Part shown: in pieces, positions 1-7,659 of the stretch
Position numbering within the stretch: position 1 is the first letter of the stretch
Layout: each line of letters begins with the position of its first letter
Origin: Streptomyces sp. man185
Lineage (GTDB): Bacteria; Actinomycetota; Actinomycetes; Streptomycetales; Streptomycetaceae
Length of the DNA: 64,000 nt
Direction: 5' to 3'
NCBI GenBank assembly: GCA_002551355.1
Contig: NTHE01000030.1
Span: 1 to 64,000 of the forward strand
Program-made: the position numbers and the translations under genes
The notes under the pieces: model-generated
Told to the model about the DNA's origin: nothing
Databases searched by the model: none
The model's input: the letters and a program-made list of their open reading frames with translations, nothing else

Positions 1-605
1 GCCGCACGGTCGGCGGCCGCCTCGTCCAGCGGGGCGCCGCTGGCGAGCAGCCGGTAGTACAGCGGCGCCGACACCGCCGCGATCACCTCGCCCGGGTCCG
101 TGCCGACGGGCAGTTCACCGCGCGCGACCGCCGATTCGACACAGCCGGACCATTCGCCGATCCGCACCGCGTAGAAGCGGTGCAGGGCCTCGGCGGTGCG
201 TGGATCGCAGGCGGCGGCCGCGATGACGGCCACGAAGAGGGCCCCTTGGCGGGGGTCGGTCAGCGTACGGACCACGAGCCGGGCGTTGGCCCTGAGGTCA
301 TCGGCCAGGGATCCGGTGTCCGCGCGCGGCAGCGACTGCTCCGCCATGTCCGCGAGCAGATCGGCCACCAGCCCGGCGGGGGCGGACCAGCGCCGGTAGA
401 CGGTGGTCTTGCCGACCTCGGCCCGCCGGGCGACGTCGGCCAGGTCGAGCCCGTCGAAGCCGTGCTCGACCAGGGCGTCGCCGGCCGCGCGCAGCACCGC
501 CTCCCGCACCCGGGCGGTACGGCCGCCGGGGCGCACGGTGCCGGGCTCCACGCCCCCCGGCTCCGCGCCCCCGGTGTCGACGCCTCCAGCACCTTCCGAA
601 GCCAT
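1..605 (-). CDS. TetR-family transcriptional regulator (C-terminus cut by window edge)
   Basis: The minus-strand frame from ATG at 603-605 stays open to the window edge, giving about 201 visible residues. After a Gly/Thr-rich leader of about 28 residues, a TetR-type helix-turn-helix reads ADVARRAEVGKTTVYRRW, followed by the usual helical ligand-binding domain ending in DEAAADRA at the edge. It lies divergent to a DHA2 efflux pump 108 bp away, the classic arrangement of a drug-sensing repressor and its pump, so it probably represses that pump and itself. A palindrome sits between them. The ligand cannot be guessed, and the true C-terminus is outside the window. Confidence 0.88.
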   Translation of the reverse strand, partial: MASEGAGGVDTGGAEPGGVEPGTVRPGGRTARVREAVLRAAGDALVEHGFDGLDLADVARRAEVGKTTVYRRWSAPAGLVADLLADMAEQSLPRADTGSLADDLRANARLVVRTLTDPRQGALFVAVIAAAACDPRTAEALHRFYAVRIGEWSGCVESAVARGELPVGTDPGEVIAAVSAPLYYRLLASGAPLDEAAADRA

Positions 606-641
606 AACGGGTCTCCAGTTCCATTAATGACGCTCCCCCTG

Positions 642-672
642 CTATGGTGACACCACCTTAACGGAACCATAG
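642..672. promoter_or_regulatory. candidate TetR operator between regulator and efflux gene
   Basis: CTATGGT (642-648) and ACCATAG (666-672) form a perfect 7-bp inverted repeat with a 17-bp spacer, inside the 108-bp divergent intergenic region. CCATTAATG (621-629) and CCATTAAGC (675-683) flank it as imperfect direct copies. The location fits auto- and cross-repression by the adjacent TetR protein. This is inference from symmetry only. Confidence 0.5.
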
Positions 673-713
673 AACCATTAAGCGTTTCCCGTGCCCAGGA
701 AGGCGCCCCTGCC

Positions 714-2189
714 ATGCCCACACCCAGTACCGCATCCTCCGGCATCGGCCCCGCGGCGGGTCCCACGACCGGTCCTCCCGCCGCCGCCCCCGCCCCTCGG
801 ATGTCCAGCCGCCAGAAGCTCGTGCTGGCCCTGCTGCTCGGCTCCCAGTTCATGATCGCGGTGGATTTCTCCATCCTGAACGTGGCGCTGCCCGTCGTCG
901 GGGAAGGGCTCGGCTTCTCCCTCGCCCACCTCCAGTGGATCGCCACGTCCTTCGCACTCGCCGCCGCCGGCTTCACGCTGCTGTTCGGCCGGGTCGCCGA
1001 CCTCGTCGGGCGCAAGAACCTGTTCGTCGGCGGCATGGTCGTCCTCGGCCTCTCCTCCGCGCTCGGCGGCCTCGCCACCTCGCCCGAGGTGCTGCTCACC
1101 GCCCGGGTGCTGCAGGGCCTGGCCACCGCGGCCGTCACACCGGCCGGACTCGCGCTGCTGACCACCGCGTTCAAGGAGGGGCCGCTGCGCGAACGGGCGC
1201 TGGGGCTCAACGGGGCCCTGATGTCCGCCGGGTTCACCGCCGGGGCCATCCTCGGCGGGCTCCTGACGGACCTGCTCTCCTGGCGCTGGGCCTTCTTCAT
1301 CAACGTACCGGTGGCGGCCCTGGTCGTGATCCTGGCTCCGTCCGTGATCAGCGACTCCAGGCCGCAGCAGCGCCCGAGGCTGGACGTGCCCGGCGCGGTC
1401 ACCGTCACCGGCGGGCTGCTGCTGCTCGTGCTCGGGCTCACCCAGGCCGGCGAGACCGGCTGGACCAGGCCGACCACCCTGGCCGCACTGGCCGCCGGAG
1501 CCGCCCTCCTGGTCGCGTTCGTCCGCATCGAGCAGCGGGCCGCCGCCCCGCTCGTCCCGATCCGCATCCTGAAGCGGCGCAGCGTCGTCTGGGGCAACGC
1601 CGCAGGGCTGATCGCCTTCGTCACCGAGACCTCGCTGGTCTTCCTGCTGACCCTCTACCTCCAGGAGGTCCTGGGCTACTCCGCACTCGCCACCGGCCTC
1701 GCGTTCGGCGTGCTCGGTCTCGGCACGGTCGTCGGCGGTGTGCTCGGCGGACGGGCGGTGGGCCGGTTCGGCAACCGCCGCGCCATCGTCCTCGGCGGCA
1801 CCGTCCAGGCAGCCGCCACCCTCTCCCTCGTGGCGCTCGGCACGTCCGGGGCCTGGATCTGGCTCCTGCTGGCAGCCACCTTCGTCGGCGGCGCCGGCAA
1901 CATGCTGATGATCGTCGGCTTCATGGTCACGGCCACCTCGGGCCTGCCGGACGAGGAGCAGGGCCGGGCCACCGGGCTGGCGACCATGACCCAGCAGGTC
2001 GGCATCACCCTCGGCATTCCGGTGATGAGCGCGGTCGTCACCGCCCGGATGGGGGCCGCGAACGGGGCCGACGCGGTACTGTCCGGCGTCTCGACCGCGA
2101 TCCTCGTCAACGCCGCCCTGGTCCTGGCGGGCGCCCTGCTCGCCGGTCACTTCCTGACGGGCGAGGACCGGAGGCCGACGGACGGGTGA
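714..2189 (+). CDS. DHA2-family MFS efflux transporter (14 TMS)
   Basis: This 491-residue major facilitator is of the proton-driven drug-efflux DHA2 type. The N-terminal 30 residues are cytoplasmic and Pro/Ala-rich. The first membrane segment carries the DHA2 signature around residues 50-60 (VDFSILNVALP), and the loop 2-3 motif A (GRVADLVGRKN) is near 92-102. About 14 hydrophobic segments follow, as is usual for the family. An AGGAAGG ribosome-binding site lies 10 nt before the ATG. The divergent TetR gene is its likely repressor. Substrate unknown; exporters of this type usually handle toxic amphiphiles or self-made antibiotics. Confidence 0.93.
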   Translation: MPTPSTASSGIGPAAGPTTGPPAAAPAPRMSSRQKLVLALLLGSQFMIAVDFSILNVALPVVGEGLGFSLAHLQWIATSFALAAAGFTLLFGRVADLVGRKNLFVGGMVVLGLSSALGGLATSPEVLLTARVLQGLATAAVTPAGLALLTTAFKEGPLRERALGLNGALMSAGFTAGAILGGLLTDLLSWRWAFFINVPVAALVVILAPSVISDSRPQQRPRLDVPGAVTVTGGLLLLVLGLTQAGETGWTRPTTLAALAAGAALLVAFVRIEQRAAAPLVPIRILKRRSVVWGNAAGLIAFVTETSLVFLLTLYLQEVLGYSALATGLAFGVLGLGTVVGGVLGGRAVGRFGNRRAIVLGGTVQAAATLSLVALGTSGAWIWLLLAATFVGGAGNMLMIVGFMVTATSGLPDEEQGRATGLATMTQQVGITLGIPVMSAVVTARMGAANGADAVLSGVSTAILVNAALVLAGALLAGHFLTGEDRRPTDG

Positions 2190-2283
2190 GCAGAGCGGAA
2201 CCGGTACGGAAGCGGAGTCGGCCGGGAGATGCGGGAGACCGGCCCAGGAAGCGGAAGAGGCTCGACAGCGGGAGGATACGGAC

Positions 2284-2913
2284 ATGGCTGCTCGCGAGCC
2301 TGACCCCGAAACCAGCCCCGAACCCGACCCCGGCCCCGAGCCGCTGACCGTTCCGAGCATGTCCGCGGGCCCCGACTTCGTGCTGCGCCCCTGGGAGATG
2401 AGCGACCTCCCGCTGGTCCGCGAGGCCTCGCTCGACCCGTACATCCCGCTCATCACCACCATCCCGGCCCGCTACTCGGACGCGGCCGCCGAGGCGTTCG
2501 TCCGCAGGCAGTGGGAGCGCGCGGCCACCGGCGCGGGGTACCCGTTCGCGATCGTGCGCTCCCGCGACCGGCGCCCGGTCGGCGCGATCGGGCTCTGGCT
2601 CGGGGAGCTGCCCGAGGGCCGCGCCTCCGTCGGCTACTGGCTCACCGCCCCCGCCCGCGGCCAGGGCGTCGCCCGCGCCGCCCTGCGTACGGTGACGGGC
2701 TGGGCCCTGCGCGACCTCGGCGTCCCGCGCCTGCAGCTCTACATCGAGCCGTGGAACACCGCATCCGCCCGGATCGCCGAGGACATCGGCTTCCGGCGGG
2801 AGGGGCTGCTGCGCGGCTGGCAGCAGGTGGGCGACGAGCGGCGGGACATGGGCGTGTACGCGCTGCTGAACGGCGACGGGCCGGTGGATGGCCGGGCGGT
2901 AACCGCGGACTGA
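2284..2913 (+). CDS. GNAT N-acetyltransferase (RimJ/RimL-like)
   Basis: This 209-residue acetyltransferase of the RimJ/RimL subgroup transfers acetyl from acetyl-CoA to an amine, either a protein N-terminus or a small molecule. The core starts at FVLRPWEMSDLP (about residue 32). The pyrophosphate-binding loop RGQGVA is near 125-130 and the C-terminal region reads NTASARIAEDIGFRREG. The first 25 residues are an acidic Pro/Glu repeat (PDPETSPEPDPGPEP), unusual for the family. A second in-frame ATG at 2359 would remove it, but the GGGAGG site before 2284 is the better initiation signal. Substrate unknown. Confidence 0.88.
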   Translation: MAAREPDPETSPEPDPGPEPLTVPSMSAGPDFVLRPWEMSDLPLVREASLDPYIPLITTIPARYSDAAAEAFVRRQWERAATGAGYPFAIVRSRDRRPVGAIGLWLGELPEGRASVGYWLTAPARGQGVARAALRTVTGWALRDLGVPRLQLYIEPWNTASARIAEDIGFRREGLLRGWQQVGDERRDMGVYALLNGDGPVDGRAVTAD

Positions 2914-2992
2914 ACACCGAGGCGTTACGATCGCGGGCACCGCTGCCGACCAGCAGCCGACCACCGGCAGCCGAGCTCCAGGAGTACCGAAC

Positions 2993-3895
2993 GTGTCCGC
3001 ACCACGCATCGGCGTATCCATCGTGACCATGGGAGACCGCCCGCAGGCGGTCGAGGCGCTGCTGGCGTCGGTCGCCATGCAGGACGTACGGCCCACCCGG
3101 CTCGTGATCATCGGCAACGGTACGAATCTCCCGGACTACGCCTCCACGCCCGGCCTGGAGGACCTCGACGGCGGGGTGACCACCATCGAGCTGCCGGAGA
3201 ACCTCGGCTGCCCGGGCGGCCGGAACGAGGGACTGCGCCGGCTCGCCGAGATCGGCGACGTGGACGTGGTGATCGAGCTGGACGACGACGGGCTGCTCGT
3301 CGACAAGGACGTCTTCCGCCGGGTACGGGACCACTTCGCGACCGACGACCGGCTCGGCATCGTCGGCTTCCGGATCGCCGACGAGACCGGCGAGACGCAG
3401 CGCCGCCACGTGCCGCGCCTGCGGGCGGGCGACCCGATGCGCGGCGGCCCGGTCACGGCGTTCCTCGGCGGCGGCCACGCGTTCTCGATGACGATGCTGG
3501 CGGAGACCGGCCTGTGGCCCGCGGAGTTCTTCTTCACCCACGAGGAGACCGACCTCGCCTGGCGCGCACTCGACGCGGGCTGGAAGGTGCTGTACGAGCC
3601 CGAGCTGCTGCTCCAGCACCCGAAGACGAGCCCCGCCCGGCACGCGGTCTACTACCGGATGACGGCCCGCAACCGCGTCTGGCTGGCCCGCCGCAATCTG
3701 CCCCTCCCTCTGGTCCCCGCCTACCTCGGCACCTGGACCCTGCTCACCCTCGCGCGCACCCGCGACCCGAAGGGCCTGCGGGCCTGGGCGGGCGGCTTCG
3801 CGGAGGGCGTCCGCACCCCGTGCGGCGACCGGCGCCCGATGCGCTGGTCCACGGTGTGGCAGATGACGAGGCTGGGCCGCCCGCCGGTCATCTGA
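2993..3895 (+). CDS. family 2 glycosyltransferase
   Basis: This 300-residue GT-A-fold transferase has the GT2 opening GVSIVTMGDRP, the N-terminal nucleotide-sugar site, a DxD-like ELDDDG near residues 95-100, and the acceptor-side motif FFTHEETDLAWRALDAGW near 180-200. Such enzymes add a sugar from an NDP-sugar to a polymer, lipid or small molecule at the cytoplasmic membrane face. The start is a GTG with CCAGGAG upstream. It stands alone between two acetyltransferase genes, so the acceptor cannot be named. Confidence 0.9.
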   Translation: MSAPRIGVSIVTMGDRPQAVEALLASVAMQDVRPTRLVIIGNGTNLPDYASTPGLEDLDGGVTTIELPENLGCPGGRNEGLRRLAEIGDVDVVIELDDDGLLVDKDVFRRVRDHFATDDRLGIVGFRIADETGETQRRHVPRLRAGDPMRGGPVTAFLGGGHAFSMTMLAETGLWPAEFFFTHEETDLAWRALDAGWKVLYEPELLLQHPKTSPARHAVYYRMTARNRVWLARRNLPLPLVPAYLGTWTLLTLARTRDPKGLRAWAGGFAEGVRTPCGDRRPMRWSTVWQMTRLGRPPVI

Positions 3896-3902
3896 CCTGC
3901 CG

Positions 3903-4283
3903 CTAAGGCGTCCAGCGGTACAGCACGTCCGGCTCGTTCTCCTCGTTGCGGCCACCGTCGTCGAACGCGACGGCGGTGAACCCGTGCCGCTCGTAGAAGG
4001 CGCGGGCGGCGGCATTGCGCTGGAACACGTACAGGCCGAGCGGCCCGTCGACCGCCCCGCGCACCTCGGCCAGCAGCCGGCTCCCGATCCCGCGCCGCAG
4101 CGAGTCGGGCCGCAGGTAGAGATGATCGAGCTCGTCACCCCCGGCGAGCACGGCGAACCCGAGCAACTCCCCGCCCTCCCCCGCCTCTTCGGCCACCCAC
4201 ACCGCGGTGCTGGTGGGCAGCACGACATGGGTGATCCACGCGAGGGTGTCCTCGTCGCTGTGGATCCGGGGCAGATACGGCAT
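3903..4283 (-). CDS. GNAT acetyltransferase, N-terminus probably lost to a frameshift
   Basis: The 126-residue frame contains the GNAT core: AVWVAEEAGEGGELLGFAVL, the LRRGIGSRLLAEV CoA loop, and NAAARAFYERHGF near the end. The annotated ATG falls inside the conserved first helix. Upstream in the same frame the residues VFLATRAAA continue the family pattern without any start codon. The residues expected before that (RISRVTARGAEADT) are in the next frame, joined at about 4309-4315 in a run of Gs. A one-base indel would restore a normal protein of about 145 residues starting near 4342 or further upstream. So this is either a recent pseudogene or a sequencing error. Confidence 0.72.
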   Translation of the reverse strand: MPYLPRIHSDEDTLAWITHVVLPTSTAVWVAEEAGEGGELLGFAVLAGGDELDHLYLRPDSLRRGIGSRLLAEVRGAVDGPLGLYVFQRNAAARAFYERHGFTAVAFDDGGRNEENEPDVLYRWTP

Positions 4284-4741
4284 GGCGGCGGCCCGGGTGG
4301 CGAGGAAGACCCGGTGTCGGCCTCCGCGCCCCGGGCCGTCACCCGGCTTATCCGTACCGCTTCCGGTGCCGTAGTCCGCCCGCGCACATGTTCTCCATCA
4401 CCCGCATCACTCCACACCTCAAGGCCGGTACGTCCCCGCCCGTGCGGGCCCGCAACGATGACCACGGGCAGTAGGCCACGCGGAGGGGCCTGCGCGCAGG
4501 CGGATTGTCTGCACGGAAGCCCTGGCTGCAGCGCGCCCGTGTTTGCCCTGGTCCGTTCCAGCGCTCCGGACCGCTATGGAGCTGCTGCCAGCGCAGCCGG
4601 AAGCTGCCGGAAGGCGTCAGGGCCTCGGAGGATGTTGATCGACCCATGACATAACCTGGCGGGAGCGGACATCGGGGCTGCGTTCTCAACGTCCGCCGAA
4701 CCCTTTTCCTGCTGAACCACTAATCCGAGGACGACGAATTC
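4284..4741. other. gene-free stretch at the left border of the accessory island
   Basis: The first ~60 bases hold the displaced N-terminal coding of the preceding acetyltransferase. The rest shows no convincing gene on either strand; short open frames here have poor codon bias. Composition drifts from typical Streptomyces to a less G+C-rich background towards 4740, consistent with an island edge. No tRNA, integrase or obvious att repeat is visible. Confidence 0.5.
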
Positions 4742-5533
4742 ATGGTTGCGCGCCCCGTACCCAAGCGTTCCGCCCTGGCTGCTCCACAGGTCCAGAACTT
4801 CCGAAGCCTGCTGGTCAAGGCGCTTGAGGAGAAGGACTCCGAAGGACGGGCATGGGCCGCCGCACAGTGGGGCTGCTACGCCTTCTACGACTATGACGGC
4901 GAGCCCATTTACGTGGGCCAGACCAACGAGCAGTTGCGCACGCGGGTCCGTCGGCATCTCACCAACCAGCGGAGCGACGCCGTGGCCATGCGCATTCTCG
5001 ACGTGTTCGAGGTTGCGGAGATGGAGCTCTGGCCACTCTGGGAACTAGAGGGCCTGAGCAAGAAGGACGAGTCAGCCCGACGGCGACTCGACGCCCTGGA
5101 GTACTCGGCCTATCTGCAGTCGATCGAACAGAGCAAGTTCAACGCGATCTTGAATGAGAAGATCCCACCACGCTCCGAACGGACGGAGCTCCCTCCGTCG
5201 CGCCGGTTCCAGCTGATCAGCGACGAGACGCGCGAGGAGCGAGGCCATCCGGACATCCGAATCGCACGGCGCGCGGAGACCTTGTCCAGGCTGAGCGCCG
5301 TGGCGCACGAAAGGGGCGAAGTCTCACCCGGCCTGCGAAGGGTGATCGTGATCCAGGCGGCTAGGCTGGCGCACCTTGCGGCGTCCCGGTTCGCATACGC
5401 TGAAGGTCGGGATGCCCCGCCGACAGGCGCCATCAATATCGAGGGCCTGGTCGGCACCCTCCTCCAGGAGCACGACACGCTCCAGCAGCCGGCCCCCGAC
5501 GATTTCGAGGCCTCGGCTTCCGACTCGGACTGA
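4742..5533 (+). CDS. GIY-YIG nuclease-domain protein
   Basis: This 263-residue protein has one N-terminal GIY-YIG-like segment: YAFYDYDGEPIYVGQT at about residues 46-61, followed by LRTRVRRHL, which supplies the expected arginine. The C-terminal 150 residues are charged helices of unknown role, including an Arg-rich part around 175-200. GIY-YIG enzymes make metal-dependent single- or double-strand cuts in DNA. Here it lies immediately beside vsr and a cytosine methyltransferase and ends convergently with vsr, so a restriction or repair role is plausible. The canonical GIY tripeptide is replaced by YAF, so activity needs testing. Codon use is less biased than in core genes. Confidence 0.75.
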   Translation: MVARPVPKRSALAAPQVQNFRSLLVKALEEKDSEGRAWAAAQWGCYAFYDYDGEPIYVGQTNEQLRTRVRRHLTNQRSDAVAMRILDVFEVAEMELWPLWELEGLSKKDESARRRLDALEYSAYLQSIEQSKFNAILNEKIPPRSERTELPPSRRFQLISDETREERGHPDIRIARRAETLSRLSAVAHERGEVSPGLRRVIVIQAARLAHLAASRFAYAEGRDAPPTGAINIEGLVGTLLQEHDTLQQPAPDDFEASASDSD

Positions 5534-5535
5534 GG

Positions 5536-5571
5536 GGAGCGCCGGGCCGCTACGTTCCGGTCCGGCGCTCC
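5536..5571. terminator. bidirectional terminator between the GIY-YIG gene and vsr
   Basis: GGAGCGCCGG (5536-5545) pairs with CCGGCGCTCC (5562-5571) as a perfect 10-bp stem with a 16-bp loop. It sits 3 bp after the GIY-YIG stop codon and overlaps the last codons of the convergent vsr gene. Confidence 0.6.
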
Positions 5572-5984
5572 ACTATCGCCTGCCGGACGATCATCGCGGC
5601 CGCCTCAGGGTCCTCGTGTTCCCAGAAGCGCAGCACGAGCCACCCCTCCTCGGCCAGGCGCTCCGTGGTGTCGAGGTCACGCTCACGGTTGCGGCGGACC
5701 TTCGTCTGCCAGTAGTCGGCGTTTCTGGCGGCCTTCGTGTGATGGTCGGGGCAGCCGTGCCAGAAGCAGCCGTCGAGGAAGACGGCGATCTTCTGTCGCG
5801 GAAAGACCAGGTCGGCGGTGCGCCGCAGAGTCGGGATGGGCCGGGCGGCGACCCGGTAGCGCAGTCCCAGGGCGTGCACGGCACGGCGCAAGGCGAGCTC
5901 CGGCCGGGTGTCCCGGCTGCGATTCGCCCGCATGCTGGCCCTTGCGCCGGGAGTCGACGCCCACGATTCATCCGATGCGCTCAC
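5550..5984 (-). CDS. vsr: very short patch repair endonuclease (Vsr)
   Basis: This is a 144-residue Vsr-type mismatch endonuclease, which nicks next to T:G mismatches created by deamination of 5-methylcytosine. It shows the family pattern in order: NRSRDTRPELALRRAVHALG, the metal-site segment TADLVFPRQKIAVFLDGCFWHGCPDHH, the NADYW...K..RNRERD helix, and GWLVLRFWEHE. Length is normal. The GTG at 5982-5984 is chosen because similar proteins begin just before the SWAS motif; a longer in-frame start at 6032 is possible. CATACT seven bases upstream of this GTG could be a -10 element for a leaderless transcript. It lies divergent to its natural partner, the cytosine methyltransferase. Confidence 0.92.
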   Translation of the reverse strand: MSASDESWASTPGARASMRANRSRDTRPELALRRAVHALGLRYRVAARPIPTLRRTADLVFPRQKIAVFLDGCFWHGCPDHHTKAARNADYWQTKVRRNRERDLDTTERLAEEGWLVLRFWEHEDPEAAAMIVRQAIVERRTGT

Positions 5985-6389
5985 GTAGACGAGTATGGCG
6001 CTTCTCACGCACCGGCCACCGGCGTATGGCAAGCAACGCCGCCGCGGGAACCGCTGTCAGTGGCCCGCGTTACGTTGACGATCAAGTGACGGAGGCCGTT
6101 CCCGCGAGAAGGCGGACGCAGCGAATGTCATCCGGCGAGGGTCATCGGGAGCAAGACCATGCACGATCAAATGTCGAGGCCGACTGACAACAGCGTCCTC
6201 GTCGAAGAGAGTTCCGAGAGACGATCGGCCGGCCGTCCCGAAGATGGGAGGCCCTACGAGGCGGGAGTCGGCGCCGCAGATGCGGTTCCGTCGGACGACG
6301 CCGATCCCGAATCGGGGCGCATCTCGCCGCCTGCAGGTTCCTCCCAGTCGATCGCAGAGGATCCGGAGGGGTGCTCTAAGATTCGGAAG
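5985..6389. other. divergent intergenic region between vsr and the methyltransferase
   Basis: An in-frame extension of the methyltransferase reaches back to an ATG at 6159, but its ~77 residues are acidic low-complexity sequence unlike methyltransferase N-termini. I therefore treat most of this stretch as regulatory spacer holding the promoters of both genes. Confidence 0.45.
6377..6382 (+). promoter_or_regulatory. candidate -10 element for a leaderless methyltransferase mRNA
   Basis: TAAGAT lies 7 bases before the GTG at 6390, the spacing at which transcription would begin at the start codon itself. No clear -35 is seen. Leaderless mRNAs are common in Streptomyces. This site is the main reason for preferring the 6390 start. 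Confidence 0.4.
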
Positions 6390-7586
6390 GTGACACTCGC
6401 GCCTGCTACAGCCACGCTGCCCCCTCCTGCCACCTCGCCGGAACAGTCGGCCACACCCACTTTTGCTGTGGCGGAGTTCTTCGCGGGCATCGGGCTGGCC
6501 CGGATGGGCTTGGCTGAGGCCGGCCTGCGAGTCACCTGGGCGAACGACATGTCGGCGGACAAGCGCGACATGTACACGGCACACTTCGGCGACGAGCACA
6601 ATCACTACGTTCTGAGCGACGTCAAGGACATCGCCGATGCCGGGGGCGCTCGCGGACTGCCGCGCGATCTCAGTCTCGCCTGGGCGTCTTTCCCTTGCAC
6701 GGACCTGTCGCTCGCCGGCGGCCGGAAGGGGCTCGCAGGCAAACACTCGGGCACGTTCTATCACTTCACGAAGATTCTTCACGACCTCGGTGGGCACAGG
6801 CCGCCGGTGGTCGCCCTCGAGAACGTCAACGGCTTCGCAACCAGCCATGGCGGCGAGGATCTCCGAGCAGCGACAAAGGAGCTCAACGGGCTCGGGTACT
6901 CGGTGGACGTCCTGACGTTGGACGCGCGTAGCTGGGTTCCGCAGTCTCGGCCGCGACTCTTCGTTGTCGGCGCTCTGCAGGCACCGGCCGAAGAGGACCC
7001 GGCGAATCGAAACACCTTCCTGCGTCCGGCCTGGCTGAACCACCTGTTCGAGGACGACGAACTGATCACGCACCGGGCCGCTCTGTCCGAAAGCCCGCCG
7101 GTGCACCGTTCGGAGGGCTGGACTGAGCTCATCGAGAAGAACCGCCGGAACGGGGAGGAAACAGAGCTCTGGTGGGACGACCTTCGACGAAAGAAGTTCG
7201 AGTCCGAGCTTTCGGATATCCAGCGCAAGCGCGTCGAGGACCTTCAGAAGGGCGGGACGCCGGTGTACCGAACGGCGTACCGCAGGACGCGCAAGGGTGT
7301 TCCGGCGTGGGAGATCCGTCGTGACGATGTCGCCGGCTGTCTGCGCACGACAGGCGGCGGGTCCTCGAAGCAGGCCGTCGTCCGTATCGCCCGGGACGGC
7401 CTGAAGGTGCGTTGGATGACGCCCCTCGAATACGCCTGTCTGATGGGCGCGCACGACTACACGCTACCGACGCGGACGAACCAGGCTCTCATGGGCTTCG
7501 GCGACGCCGTCTGCGTGAACGCGGTGGCCTGGCTGGGAAAGCACTACCTGAAGCCTCTCGTCGAGGGATCGCTGCAGAGCCGTTGA
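6390..7586 (+). CDS. DNA (cytosine-5-)-methyltransferase
   Basis: This 398-residue C5 methyltransferase transfers a methyl group from S-adenosylmethionine to cytosine in DNA. All diagnostic motifs are present in order: motif I EFFAGIG (about 29-35), motif IV SFPCTDLS with the catalytic Cys near 103, motif VI LENVNGF (143-149), motif VIII PQSRPRLF, a target-recognition region of about 120 residues, and motif X GFGDAVCVNAVAWLGKHY at the end. The start is taken at GTG 6390; an in-frame ATG at 6159 would add 77 low-complexity residues. It is divergent to vsr and convergent with the helicase/nuclease operon. It probably marks self DNA for a restriction system encoded alongside. The recognition site is unknown. 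Confidence 0.94.
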   Translation: MTLAPATATLPPPATSPEQSATPTFAVAEFFAGIGLARMGLAEAGLRVTWANDMSADKRDMYTAHFGDEHNHYVLSDVKDIADAGGARGLPRDLSLAWASFPCTDLSLAGGRKGLAGKHSGTFYHFTKILHDLGGHRPPVVALENVNGFATSHGGEDLRAATKELNGLGYSVDVLTLDARSWVPQSRPRLFVVGALQAPAEEDPANRNTFLRPAWLNHLFEDDELITHRAALSESPPVHRSEGWTELIEKNRRNGEETELWWDDLRRKKFESELSDIQRKRVEDLQKGGTPVYRTAYRRTRKGVPAWEIRRDDVAGCLRTTGGGSSKQAVVRIARDGLKVRWMTPLEYACLMGAHDYTLPTRTNQALMGFGDAVCVNAVAWLGKHYLKPLVEGSLQSR

Positions 7587-7607
7587 CGCACAGCGGTTGA
7601 ACAGTTG

Positions 7608-7636
7608 GGCCTCGGCTCCAGGCCGGAGCCGAGGCC
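7608..7636. terminator. strong terminator between the methyltransferase and the nuclease operon
   Basis: GGCCTCGGCTCC (7608-7619) and GGAGCCGAGGCC (7625-7636) form a perfect 12-bp stem with a 5-base loop. T-rich sequence follows on the plus strand. It separates the two convergent transcription units and may serve both. Confidence 0.75.
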
Positions 7637-7659
7637 TGGTCGTTTCTCGTTCTTCGCCT

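Noticed and set aside
4348..4957. Minus-strand open frames of 113 and 127 codons across the island's left border.
   Set aside because: No domain, weak codon bias, and the second overlaps the GIY-YIG gene.
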